A stretch of 59,692 bases of DNA from positions 1 through 59,692 of the forward strand of contig JAGQYP010000019.1 in the NCBI GenBank assembly GCA_020436025.1. Reading direction: 5' to 3'. How positions within the stretch are numbered: position 1 is the first letter of the stretch; each line of letters begins with the position of its first letter. Shown piece after piece: positions 35,955 to 43,167 of the stretch. Both the position numbers and the translations under genes were made by a program. The notes under the pieces were generated by a model, which did not search any database, was not told where the DNA came from, and saw only the letters and a list, made by a program, of their open reading frames with translations. The DNA comes from Crocinitomicaceae bacterium (GTDB taxonomy: Bacteria; Bacteroidota; Bacteroidia; Flavobacteriales_D; Crocinitomicaceae).

Positions 35955-36371
35955 TCAAATTTGAAAAACTTCGATAAGAAGTCTGAGATCCGTTTGTTGC
36001 AAACGAATAAGATGTGACCTAAACATCAGATCACAATGAAGCTTAAAATCAGAAATTCGCCAGTCAAATGACTTATCGTCATCATCTTGTAAAGAATAGG
36101 AATCTAAAGAATCAAATTCATGAAGACGATCATCCTCATCTTCGTCATCTTCCTGACCACTAATAAGGATTTCTTCAAGAAAAGAATAGAGATTTACGTT
36201 GGAAGAAGAAGATCGAACAACTTCCTGTTTCCCCATATTCGAGTGGGAAGCATTCTCAACTGAAATTGTTTGATTTTCAACAGCAACATTCAAAGTCGAA
36301 GCTTGCAGAGCAAATAGCCCTGTAAACATTGACAAAAGAGTAATTAAAATATTTCGTTGCAGTGTTTTCAA
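35955..36371 (-). CDS. Exported small protein with an acidic stretch, unknown function
   Basis: The longest frame starts with TTG at 36371 and codes for 138 residues with a signal peptide (KTLQRNILITLLSMFTGLFA). The mature part holds a DE-rich block (QEDDEDEDDRLHEF, LQDDDDKSFDWRISDF) and ends with an unrelated basic tail. It is upstream of the RND operon on the same strand with a 145-bp gap, so the two might be co-transcribed, but no link is shown. I do not recognise the family. Moderately confident it is a real gene because of the signal peptide. Confidence 0.55.
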   Translation of the reverse strand: MKTLQRNILITLLSMFTGLFALQASTLNVAVENQTISVENASHSNMGKQEVVRSSSSNVNLYSFLEEILISGQEDDEDEDDRLHEFDSLDSYSLQDDDDKSFDWRISDFKLHCDLMFRSHLIRLQQTDLRLLIEVFQI

Positions 36372-36514
36372 TTCAGTTTTTCGATCAAATAAATATCTTT
36401 CCGAATTCTCTTTTACAAAGTTATATAAATCTATTCCTTGATTTCCTATTCATTGTTCATTTATTTTGTTAACGAATTCTTAATAAAACTGATTTTCTTT
36501 AAATTGGAAAATCT

Positions 36515-36874
36515 ATGAAGGCATATCAAATTACTCATATCTTATTGTTAATCTTACTATTACAGTCATGCGGAAGTCCAAAAGAAGTATTTTCAAAGGA
36601 TGAAGAAAAATCTTTCAGAGGATTTCTTGAAATTGAAGGTTTTTATCAGGGAAAAGATTTGTTTGTTCAAAATCCTTACACAGAAACCAATGAACTTTGT
36701 GCTTACAAGATTCTTTTGAATGGTCAGGATGTTTCAGATTCCATTGAGCTCCATGCCACTGCTTTTCAAATTGATTTTAAGAAGCTAGGCTTGAGTATTG
36801 GCGATTCAGTGAATTTAAAAATCTACCATCATCCGGATTGCCTTCCAAAAATTTTAAATTCTGAGGTACATTAA
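36515..36874 (+). CDS. Small lipoprotein of unknown function
   Basis: A 119-residue product with a lipobox (LLLQSC, Cys at residue 19). The mature part (LFVQNPYTETNELCAYKILL, SDSIELHATAFQIDF, GDSVNLKIYHHPDCLPKIL) is a probable single beta-sandwich domain with two cysteines that could pair. The same pattern occurs in hypothetical Bacteroidota lipoproteins; I do not know a function. A promoter for the next gene overlaps just after its stop. Confidence 0.7.
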   Translation: MKAYQITHILLLILLLQSCGSPKEVFSKDEEKSFRGFLEIEGFYQGKDLFVQNPYTETNELCAYKILLNGQDVSDSIELHATAFQIDFKKLGLSIGDSVNLKIYHHPDCLPKILNSEVH

Positions 36875-36877
36875 TGC

Positions 36878-36907
36878 TTTGTTCATGTAAAAGCTGGGAT
36901 ATTTTTG
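36878..36907 (+). promoter_or_regulatory. Promoter of the exported protein gene at 36938
   Basis: TTTG (36878-36881), 18 bp, TATTTTTG (36900-36907): a near-ideal Bacteroidota promoter. It starts 4 bp after the stop of the previous gene, and the -7 box ends 30 bp before the ATG at 36938. Confidence 0.62.
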
Positions 36908-36937
36908 TAGATTTAGTCCACTTTAAAAATGATAAAA

Positions 36938-37474
36938 ATGAAAACACTCCTATTGATTCTCCCTTTTTTGTTTGTTGGCCAATTAATCGCTCAAAATGAA
37001 GAAGATATTGTAAAAGATATCCGCAAAAAATACGCAGAAGCTCGAGCAAATTATTCCAAATACACCAAGAAAACTGTGGAGATGATGGATGAATCTACTG
37101 AAGGAGGTCAGATCGTTGCCTTTTCCGATGCTTCAGAAATTAAATTACTGGAGATTGAATGGTCCGGTGAAATGGGAAAAAGAACGATAGAATACTATTT
37201 TCACAATGGTGAATTGTATTTTGCATTTGAACAGATTTACAACTACAATGCTCCGATTTATTATGACATGGAAATGGCAAAGGAAAATGGTGATGAACCA
37301 CATGATCCGAGCAAAACAACTGTTAAAGCCAATCGCTATTACTTCCATAGTAATCACCTTATTAGATGGTTAGATCCTGAAAAAAATAAAGTAGATGTAA
37401 AAACAGAAGAAGCCGTTGCAACCGGCAAAGATTTACTTTCAGATTCTTCTGTCAAAAAAGATAAATGTAAGTAG
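36938..37474 (+). CDS. Exported protein of unknown function
   Basis: Start at ATG 36938 gives a signal peptide (MKTLLLILPFLFVGQLIAQ) and 178 residues. The mature part has a helical N-terminal stretch (IVKDIRKKYAEARANYSKY), a strand-rich middle (KLLEIEWSGEMGKRTIEYYF, GELYFAFEQIYNYNAP), and a C-terminal TVKANRYYFHSNHLIRWLD. No Cys in the core; one near the end. Homologous-looking hypothetical proteins with YYFH..NLIRWLD are common in the phylum, which I recall without a search. Function unknown. Confidence 0.72.
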   Translation: MKTLLLILPFLFVGQLIAQNEEDIVKDIRKKYAEARANYSKYTKKTVEMMDESTEGGQIVAFSDASEIKLLEIEWSGEMGKRTIEYYFHNGELYFAFEQIYNYNAPIYYDMEMAKENGDEPHDPSKTTVKANRYYFHSNHLIRWLDPEKNKVDVKTEEAVATGKDLLSDSSVKKDKCK

Positions 37475-37530
37475 TGTAGTGTCCTCCATTTGTTTTGAAT
37501 CCTTTATCTTAGTTAAAAATCTCATTTCCA

Positions 37531-38517
37531 ATGAAAAAGAAAAGTCTAGTTATTGCCAGTTTATTGCTTTTATCCTGTGAGGGAGCAATTAAGAACTCCG
37601 ATGCAGAAGTGAAAGAACCACAAGGAGCCGAAGTAGAAGACAGCACAATGGCCTCTCAGGAAAGCATGGAAAACCAAGAAACTGAAACCAAAGTTGAATT
37701 ACCCACTGAAAAAGTGGATATTCTTGGTTATTGGGTGGGTTATTTTGAGCCTGACAAGAAGAAAATAAAGGATTTCAATGAGATGTGGGTAGATGAAGGA
37801 TTTAATTGGAATCGAAATAATAAAATCAACATTTCCATTGATCGAGTTGTGGGAGAACAAGTTTACGGACACAGTGTTGTTGCAGGAAATGACAGACCCT
37901 TTGAAGGAAGTATCAAAAGAATTGCTCAAGGAAACGACACCCTTTATCAGATTAAAGCGAAAGAACCGGGAGATGATCAATACGATGGAGCTTTTGAATT
38001 TTCAATAGAAAATGGTCAACTTAAAGGAACTTGGACAGCCAACAGAAATTTAAAGATCAAGTATAGAATCTATGAGTTGGAAAAGAAAACCTATCAGTAC
38101 AACCCAGACATCATGCTAACCCATGCTGGACCTTACGTGAACTGGACTAAGAGGATAGATAAAGTAGAGACCTATGGCGAAGGAGATGAAGTTGAAGAAT
38201 GGATTTACAGTTCTTATGGTTCGGCAACAGACAAGATCTACAAGGTAAATGCTTCCAATACCCTATTAAAAAAGGGAGATGTAGAAAACATGAAAAAAGG
38301 AGATTTAACAATCATCAGAAACACCATTTATGCCAGACATGGTTATTCGTTTAAATTTCAGCCTTTGAGGGTCTTTTTTGACCAACAAGATTGGTACATT
38401 CCTGTCCACACCGATATCAAAAGCGAGTTTACCGATATTGAGAAAGAGAACATCAAATTACTCATGAAATACGAGAAAAACGCGGCTGAATATTATGATT
38501 CATTTGGAAGAGGATGA
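37531..38517 (+). CDS. Lipoprotein with a C-terminal YARHG domain
   Basis: A 328-residue lipoprotein (lipobox LLLSC, Cys at residue 15) with a low-complexity Glu/Ser linker, a middle beta-rich region (about 60-190), and a YARHG domain at about 255-320, with RNTIYARHGYSF and FFDQQDWYIPV. The YARHG domain is thought to be a secreted, perhaps peptidoglycan- or surface-associated, module; no enzyme activity is known to me. It follows the exported-protein gene after 56 bp, and a repeat begins directly at its stop. Confidence 0.85.
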   Translation: MKKKSLVIASLLLLSCEGAIKNSDAEVKEPQGAEVEDSTMASQESMENQETETKVELPTEKVDILGYWVGYFEPDKKKIKDFNEMWVDEGFNWNRNNKINISIDRVVGEQVYGHSVVAGNDRPFEGSIKRIAQGNDTLYQIKAKEPGDDQYDGAFEFSIENGQLKGTWTANRNLKIKYRIYELEKKTYQYNPDIMLTHAGPYVNWTKRIDKVETYGEGDEVEEWIYSSYGSATDKIYKVNASNTLLKKGDVENMKKGDLTIIRNTIYARHGYSFKFQPLRVFFDQQDWYIPVHTDIKSEFTDIEKENIKLLMKYEKNAAEYYDSFGRG

Positions 38518-38530
38518 TTTGAGTTTCGAG

Positions 38531-38557
38531 TGTAGAATGTAGAGTATTTTGAATGTG
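38531..38557. repeat. GTAGAAT-type repeat after the YARHG gene
   Basis: GTGTAGAATGTAGAG lies 13 bp after the stop. The bases around the stop (TGATTTGAGT) are identical to those at the stop of the M4 protease gene at 52420, where the same repeat type follows. Confidence 0.55.
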
Positions 38558-38606
38558 GTTTTTTTTTTGAGTGGGGTACTTTTAACCTGGAAATTGGAGG
38601 TTGGAT

Positions 38607-39251
38607 ATGAAATTGAAGGTTTTGAGGTTCCTGTTTTATTTTCTTTTCTATTTGGCTTTGGCCTATTATTCCTATCTGATGCTTTTGATTACTTTGCAGT
38701 ATATACCGCTTCGGTTTGATGTGGCTTTTCTGCACATAAAAACGGACGAAATTCAGCATACCTATTATCAAGTTGCCTTTTTTACTCATGTGTATACTTC
38801 CATGTTTGTATTGATTTCCGGGGCTTTACAATTTATTCCTGGACTAAGAAAACAATTTCCAAAATTCCATCGTTCCGTGGGTTATGTTTACATCCTTGTT
38901 TTGCTTCTTTTTTCCGGACCTTCTGGGATCATCATGGGGATTAAGGCCAATGGAGGAATTTATAGTCAGATTTCATTTACGCTTCTTGGAATTTTATGGA
39001 TGATTTTCACAGCCAAAGCCTTGATTGCGATCAAGAATGGAAACTGGGAATTGCATCAAAAATTCATGTTAAGGAGCTACGCATTGACATTATCTGCAAT
39101 TAGTTTGCGCTTGATCAAGCAGTTTTTGGCTAACACGTATTCTTTACCTCCCATGGATATGTACAAAATTGTTGCTTGGGCAGGATGGGTACTGAATTTA
39201 GTTATCGTGGAAATATACATTTTCTATCATTTCCGATTGAAAAAGTCCTAG
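38607..39251 (+). CDS. DUF2306 family membrane protein
   Basis: From ATG 38607 (a TTG two codons earlier is the alternative) the product has 214 residues and about six hydrophobic helices. Conserved DUF2306 features are GALQFIPGLRKQFPKFHRSVGYVY, GIIMGIKANGGIYSQ, and LHQKFMLRSYALTLSAISLRL. The repeated conserved histidines in the HR/HQ positions suggest a metal or haem-binding membrane protein, but the family has no agreed function. No operon partner is obvious. Confidence 0.85.
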   Translation: MKLKVLRFLFYFLFYLALAYYSYLMLLITLQYIPLRFDVAFLHIKTDEIQHTYYQVAFFTHVYTSMFVLISGALQFIPGLRKQFPKFHRSVGYVYILVLLLFSGPSGIIMGIKANGGIYSQISFTLLGILWMIFTAKALIAIKNGNWELHQKFMLRSYALTLSAISLRLIKQFLANTYSLPPMDMYKIVAWAGWVLNLVIVEIYIFYHFRLKKS

Positions 39252-39340
39252 TTATCACCTAGTTCGGCAAGAAATTTGTTTTGAAATTTGGATAGTATGA
39301 GGAAACAATTGCTTATCTTTAGAAGATTGTAAAACAAAGT

Positions 39341-39679
39341 ATGATGAAAAATTCACTAAAAATTGGGTTTCTGTTGGGGTTTGTTTTTATGTTAAGTCAA
39401 GCTTATTCAGCGGACCAAGTAGGTCCAATAAAAGATGGAAATAAAACTGTAGAGCCTTCAGATGATCAGATTGAACCTAATTTAAAGAGTTCGAATGAGA
39501 ACAATGGAGTGGTTTTTTCAGCACAAAAGAAAACGAGCACCGCTAGCTCTAAAACTCCTGAATTATCAGAAGAGTACATCAGAAAATTCTCAGCCATCAT
39601 TTTAAATAGTTTTCGTGAGAAGTTTGTGAATACGAAAAGGGAGAGTTTCTTCTTATTGCCTTTTTCTATAGAGTTGTAA
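39341..39679 (+). CDS. Small exported protein of unknown function
   Basis: A 112-residue product with a signal peptide (MKNSLKIGFLLGFVFMLSQAYS). The rest is polar, with little hydrophobic core apart from a C-terminal IILNSFREKFVNTKRESFFL helix. The stop directly abuts the stop of the convergent hutF gene (0-bp gap). A TTTG-N23-TATCTTTA pair at 39287-39321 is a weak promoter. No family is recognised. Confidence 0.6.
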   Translation: MMKNSLKIGFLLGFVFMLSQAYSADQVGPIKDGNKTVEPSDDQIEPNLKSSNENNGVVFSAQKKTSTASSKTPELSEEYIRKFSAIILNSFREKFVNTKRESFFLLPFSIEL

Positions 39680-41056
39680 TTAAGCTCTAAAACTCAACTC
39701 CTTTAAAGTTTTAGCGAAATCCATCCATATTGCATCCATTTGGTGATGCATTCCGTTTGTGATAACTCTTTCACCTGCTACGTAGACTTCTTTTATCGAC
39801 GTTTGATCCATGGAATACAGATTCGTCGCTAACTTAAGTTCTGGATTCGACATGAATAACAGAGGGTGAACCATATCCACCACAACCGCGTCAAAATCAT
39901 GCCCAATTTCAAAGAAATTAGAACTTTGTACCCCCATGGCTTTACGACCGTTGCAAATGGCTTGTGATAAACCATAGAATCCTGGATTCCCTTGTTGTTT
40001 GGAGTAAAAAGTATTCCGTTTATGAGAAATCAGTCTTTGCCCGTAATCGAGTAATCGTAACTCTTCCATGAATTGCAAACCGATATGAGAATCTGTTCCG
40101 ATAGACCACTTCCCTCCCATTTCTTGAAATGCTCGAAGAGGAAAAATTCCGTCACCTAAATTTCCTTCCGTACTTGGACATAAAACCACATTGGCACCAG
40201 AATTGGCTATACCTTGTATTTCGCTTTCCGCTAAATGCGTTGCATGAACTAAATGATAGTTGGAATCCACTTCAAAATTATCTAAAAGCCATTGGACTGG
40301 TCTTGCCCCATAAAAAGACTTACACTCCTCCACTTCTTTAAGTTGTTCTGAGATATGAATATGAAGAGGTAAATCCTTTTCTTTTGTGTTTAAAACGTTT
40401 TGCAAACCTTTTTCATCAACAGCTCTTAAACTATGTATCCCTTTAACGACCTTAGCTTTAGAGAATTTCTCCGCTGATTTCCGAGAAGCATCAACCAATT
40501 TCAAATAATTCTCTGAATCCGAGCTTAAAAAGCGTCTCTGACCTTCAGCAGCTTCTTTCCCAAATCCTCCTTTTTGATAAAATATAGGAATCAAAGTGAT
40601 TTTAATTCCCGTTTTTTGAGCAGCAGACATCAACCGCTCTCCCATTTCAGAAAGATTGGAATAGGTCTTCCCATCTTTATCATGATGTAAATAATGGAAT
40701 TCAGCTACCTCCGTGTACCCCATTCTCAACATTTCAGAGTAGAGCATCATGGCTACTGACTCCAGTTGTTCCGGAGAAATTTGTAAAGCAATCTTGTACA
40801 TTGAATCCCTCCAAGACCAAAAATCATCGGGTTCATTAGTTGTTGAATGCAATTCTGCCATTCCAGCCATGGCATATTGAAAACAATGTGAGTGCGCATT
40901 CTGAAATCCTGGTAAAACTAGCCCACGCAAATGCTCATAATCTCCGTTATATTCTTTTTGAATTCCAATTATTTTTCCATCCTTTCCAACTTCTAGAAAA
41001 GCGTCCTTTAAAACGACATCCTTCTGGACCAAATAGTCAATTTTGTATACTTTCAT
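39680..41056 (-). CDS. hutF: Formimidoylglutamate deiminase
   Basis: A 458-residue amidohydrolase. The metal-binding HSH in FQNAHSHCFQYAMAG (H55, H57), then HIHISEQLKEVEEC, VHATHL and the aspartate in GTDSHIGLQFMEELR. HutF turns N-formimino-glutamate into N-formyl-glutamate and ammonia, the fourth step of the five-step histidine route. Its product is the substrate of the next gene, N-formylglutamate deformylase, which lies 4 bp upstream in the same orientation, so the pathway assignment is strong. hutH, hutU and hutI are not in the window. Confidence 0.93.
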   Translation of the reverse strand: MKVYKIDYLVQKDVVLKDAFLEVGKDGKIIGIQKEYNGDYEHLRGLVLPGFQNAHSHCFQYAMAGMAELHSTTNEPDDFWSWRDSMYKIALQISPEQLESVAMMLYSEMLRMGYTEVAEFHYLHHDKDGKTYSNLSEMGERLMSAAQKTGIKITLIPIFYQKGGFGKEAAEGQRRFLSSDSENYLKLVDASRKSAEKFSKAKVVKGIHSLRAVDEKGLQNVLNTKEKDLPLHIHISEQLKEVEECKSFYGARPVQWLLDNFEVDSNYHLVHATHLAESEIQGIANSGANVVLCPSTEGNLGDGIFPLRAFQEMGGKWSIGTDSHIGLQFMEELRLLDYGQRLISHKRNTFYSKQQGNPGFYGLSQAICNGRKAMGVQSSNFFEIGHDFDAVVVDMVHPLLFMSNPELKLATNLYSMDQTSIKEVYVAGERVITNGMHHQMDAIWMDFAKTLKELSFRA

Positions 41057-41060
41057 GAGC

Positions 41061-41864
41061 TTATTTTTGGAGTGTTGCTATAATATTTGAAAAAAGTTGT
41101 TGCAATACTTTTCTAATGTTTTCAGCTCTTTCTGGAGCATAATTTACTTCCTTGTCGTCCATGTAGTTAGTTTTGGCTTGTTCCAGTTGGATGGCATGAA
41201 TATTATTCATTGGATCCCCAAAAAATCTGGTGATTTGTCCGCCCTTGAAAGGATGATTGTAAGCAAAAGAATAGGCATTCCCTTCTAATGCGGATTTCGC
41301 AGCTTGAATCACTTGTTCAGAAGCAGTTTTCCCATCATTTGTGCCAAGAATCAAATCTGGGAAGGCTTCTTTATTGATGGTTTCCACATGTTTTCTGATT
41401 GAATGCGCATCAAATAATATTGCGGTTCCAAATTCACCTTTCAGATCAGCCAAAATTGATGCTATTTTTCCATGATAAGGATCGTAATAGGCCTTTCTTC
41501 TTCTATCTACTTCCGCATCGTCTGGTATATATCCTTGCTGATTATAAATTGGTTCCCCAAAGAAATCGGTATGTGGACACAAGGAAGTGATAATTCGACC
41601 ATCATTGTAAAGTGGTTTGGATTCTGGATCCCGGTTCAAATCAATTACCCATCTGCAATAATTTGCTGTAATCATGGTTATTCCCATTTCCGGAGCAAAA
41701 TCATACAACTGATGGATAAACCAGTCGGCATCGTCTGGTCTTCGTCTTTTTTCAGCAATAAATTGATCTTTTAGCTCATCCGGGAAATTGGTTCCAGAAT
41801 GCGGAGAACTAATCAGAATAGGAACCTTTTTACCAACAGGCTCTACAATATTGAAAACTTCCAT
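41061..41864 (-). CDS. hutG: N-formylglutamate amidohydrolase (deformylase)
   Basis: This 267-residue enzyme releases formate from N-formyl-glutamate, giving glutamate, the last step of the histidine route via hutF. Motifs: ISSPHSGTNFP at the N-terminus, DADWFIHQLYDFA, CRWVIDLNRDPESKPLY, ILFDAHSIR, GTNDGKT and a final AIQLEQAKTNYMD. It is followed after 4 bp by hutF, so a two-gene operon. The symbol hutG follows the deformylase usage; the unrelated formiminoglutamase has the same name in some species. Confidence 0.93.
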   Translation of the reverse strand: MEVFNIVEPVGKKVPILISSPHSGTNFPDELKDQFIAEKRRRPDDADWFIHQLYDFAPEMGITMITANYCRWVIDLNRDPESKPLYNDGRIITSLCPHTDFFGEPIYNQQGYIPDDAEVDRRRKAYYDPYHGKIASILADLKGEFGTAILFDAHSIRKHVETINKEAFPDLILGTNDGKTASEQVIQAAKSALEGNAYSFAYNHPFKGGQITRFFGDPMNNIHAIQLEQAKTNYMDDKEVNYAPERAENIRKVLQQLFSNIIATLQK

Positions 41865-41923
41865 TTGGGTTTGTTTTACCGTAAAATTAGAAATTCTTCA
41901 AACATGCAGAGCCTATGGTCGAT

Positions 41924-42532
41924 CTATTTCTTAACAGGAATTGGTTCTCCTTTGTATTTCAGACTATAAACCGATTTATATCGTTCGGGACTCACAAAGA
42001 AAGTATCCAACTCTTGCCTTGTTCCTTCTTCTACAAAAGGAAGTAAAGGCTGGTTTACATCAAATAATTTTACGATAGATTTTCGAATTTTTTGATCCCA
42101 GTTTTGATAATGATCGTCAAAATCTTTCGGACAAATTTTGTTACGGCATCCGGGTTGACCACAATGCAACTCCATTTCTTCTGATAGATTAAAGATCCCG
42201 TACTCATCCGTAATTTGCTCGCCTTTTTGAATATCTCGAATGGCAATTTCGAAGCCATAACCTGTACTTATCGTATTGCAGTTGCAACAATGATTTACAT
42301 ATTTGGCAAAATCCCAGCTGATGATTCTGTTGCCATTTTCATCAATGTAAGAGTATTTTTCAATCACATCCTTCATTTCATCGGTATGCATGAGGTAATC
42401 TGTGGGTGATACGATCAATTCCAGACTATCTTTCACGTATACAATTGTCCCTTCCGGGATCATTTCAGTAGCAAATACACCATAGCCAATTTGCTCACTG
42501 ATAAACCTTAATTCAGTATTAGGGTGAATCAT
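41924..42532 (-). CDS. SET-domain protein, predicted protein lysine methyltransferase
   Basis: A 202-residue protein built around a SET domain: GYGVFATEMIPEG (AdoMet-binding, 16-28), the NHxCxPN-type knot as NHCCNCN (80-86), and GEQITDEYG (104-112). A post-SET-like CGQPGCRNKI (124-133) supplies cysteines. The proline of NHxCxPN is replaced by cysteine (NHCCNCN). SET proteins move methyl groups from AdoMet to lysines; bacterial ones are uncommon and their targets mostly unknown. It is on the same strand as hutG, upstream with a 59-bp gap, but no functional tie is evident. Confidence 0.87.
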   Translation of the reverse strand: MIHPNTELRFISEQIGYGVFATEMIPEGTIVYVKDSLELIVSPTDYLMHTDEMKDVIEKYSYIDENGNRIISWDFAKYVNHCCNCNTISTGYGFEIAIRDIQKGEQITDEYGIFNLSEEMELHCGQPGCRNKICPKDFDDHYQNWDQKIRKSIVKLFDVNQPLLPFVEEGTRQELDTFFVSPERYKSVYSLKYKGEPIPVKK

Positions 42533-42696
42533 AAAAAAACAATAAAAAAATAGAAATTCCTTTAATAGACAAAGACGACCGGAGCCTTGCTCTATTCATC
42601 TTATTTTCAGACTGATCAACTAGACATGTGAATCAATAAATGTGTTTACCTAAGATAGTTTTTTTTGATGAAATGACGTTATGATTTTGTGATTTA

Positions 42697-42782
42697 TTGA
42701 TTTATGACTTATTGATCTATGACTTATTGATTTATGACTTATTGATTTATGACTTATTGATTTATGACTTATTGATTTATGA
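42697..42782. repeat. 15-bp tandem array, about 5.7 copies
   Basis: Units TTGATTTATGACTTA at 42697, 42712 (one T to C change), 42727, 42742, 42757 and a partial one at 42772. Units are nearly identical, so the array is recent or being homogenised. A degenerate relative is at 29904-29986. There are no spacers, so this is not CRISPR. Confidence 0.9.
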
Positions 42783-42789
42783 ACATTTT

Positions 42790-42839
42790 GAACCCTTCGG
42801 CATAGTTCGACAAGCTCACCACAAGTGCTCAGGACAGGC
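42790..42839. repeat. TTCGACAAGCTC...CTCAGGACAGG dispersed element
   Basis: GAACCCTTCGGCATAGTTCG then ACAAGCTCACCACAAG and TGCTCAGGACAGG resemble the short GACAAGCTCAGGACAGG repeats that I recall in very many bacterial genomes. Spurious peptides such as STCGELVEL come from such copies. One copy only in this window. Confidence 0.65.
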
Positions 42840-42842
42840 TTT

Positions 42843-42868
42843 GTACTTTGAATTTTGCATTTTGCATC
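42843..42868. repeat. TTTTGCAT word block
   Basis: GTACTTTGAATTTTGCATTT and TGCAT: same family as the blocks at 6837, 43051 and 52486. Confidence 0.65.
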
Positions 42869-42875
42869 CTCCTTT

Positions 42876-42911
42876 TGTCCCCGGACTGAAGTCGCAGGGT
42901 TACGAAATGAC
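42876..42911. repeat. GACTGAAGTCGCAGGG element
   Basis: TGTCCCCGGACTGAAGTCGC followed by AGGGTTACGAAATGAC. It sits next to other repeat families; I recall similar phrases in Bacteroidota intergenic DNA but saw no second copy here, so it is called from context. Confidence 0.35.
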
Positions 42912-43050
42912 TTTTTCAATAAAACAGATGGTTCTTTGTTTTGAGCAAGTCACTTGAAAAGTTTTTCAGTTGACGAAATTAGCTATGAGATAAATATACT
43001 ATACGTTTGAGGATTGAATTCCTCCCCGCACCCAATCAAATGTCCCATAT

Positions 43051-43099
43051 TCATTTTGCATTTTGCACTTTGCATTTTTCATTTTTCATTTTTCATTTT
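43051..43099. repeat. TTTTGCACTTTGCAT word block with TTTTTCAT copies
   Basis: TCATTTTGCATTTTGCACTT then TGCATTTTTCATTTTTCATT and TTCATTTTA: TTTTGCA words grade into TTTTTCAT words with a period of about 7 bp. It lies immediately upstream of the terminator of the T9SS protein gene. Confidence 0.7.
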
Positions 43100-43113
43100 A
43101 ATTAATTTATGAG

Positions 43114-43149
43114 ACAAAAAAAGCCTCTCCATTTCTGAAGAGGCCTTTA
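43114..43149 (-). terminator. Terminator of the T9SS surface protein gene
   Basis: GCCTCT (43122-43127) and AGAGGC (43138-43143) form the core stem, extended by AAA/TTT after one mismatch. It lies 18 bp after the stop on the minus strand and ends in a T run made by 43115-43121. Confidence 0.8.
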
Positions 43150-43167
43150 TATTGAATTAATCCTGTA

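Larger units (their letters stand above)
42533..43113. other. Gene-free island made of repeats
   Basis: About 580 bp without a credible gene. From left to right: 42533-42690 plain AT-rich sequence; the 15-bp array (42697-42782); a TTCGACAAGCTC element (42790-42839); a TTTTGCAT block (42843-42868); a GACTGAAGTCGCAGGG element (42876-42911); 42912-43050 unremarkable; a TTTTGCACTTTGCAT block (43051-43099). Frames of 86-90 residues on both strands are produced only by the repeats. Confidence 0.8.

Noticed and set aside
42697..42782. CRISPR-like repeat array
   Set aside because: Units are 15 bp and directly joined with no spacers; no cas genes occur in the window.
42650..42957. Reading frames of 86-90 codons on both strands with SISHK or YDLLI pentapeptide repeats
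   Set aside because: They arise only because the tandem repeat period (15 bp) is a multiple of three; there is no start context, and peptide parts such as STCGELVEL are typical repeat artefacts.
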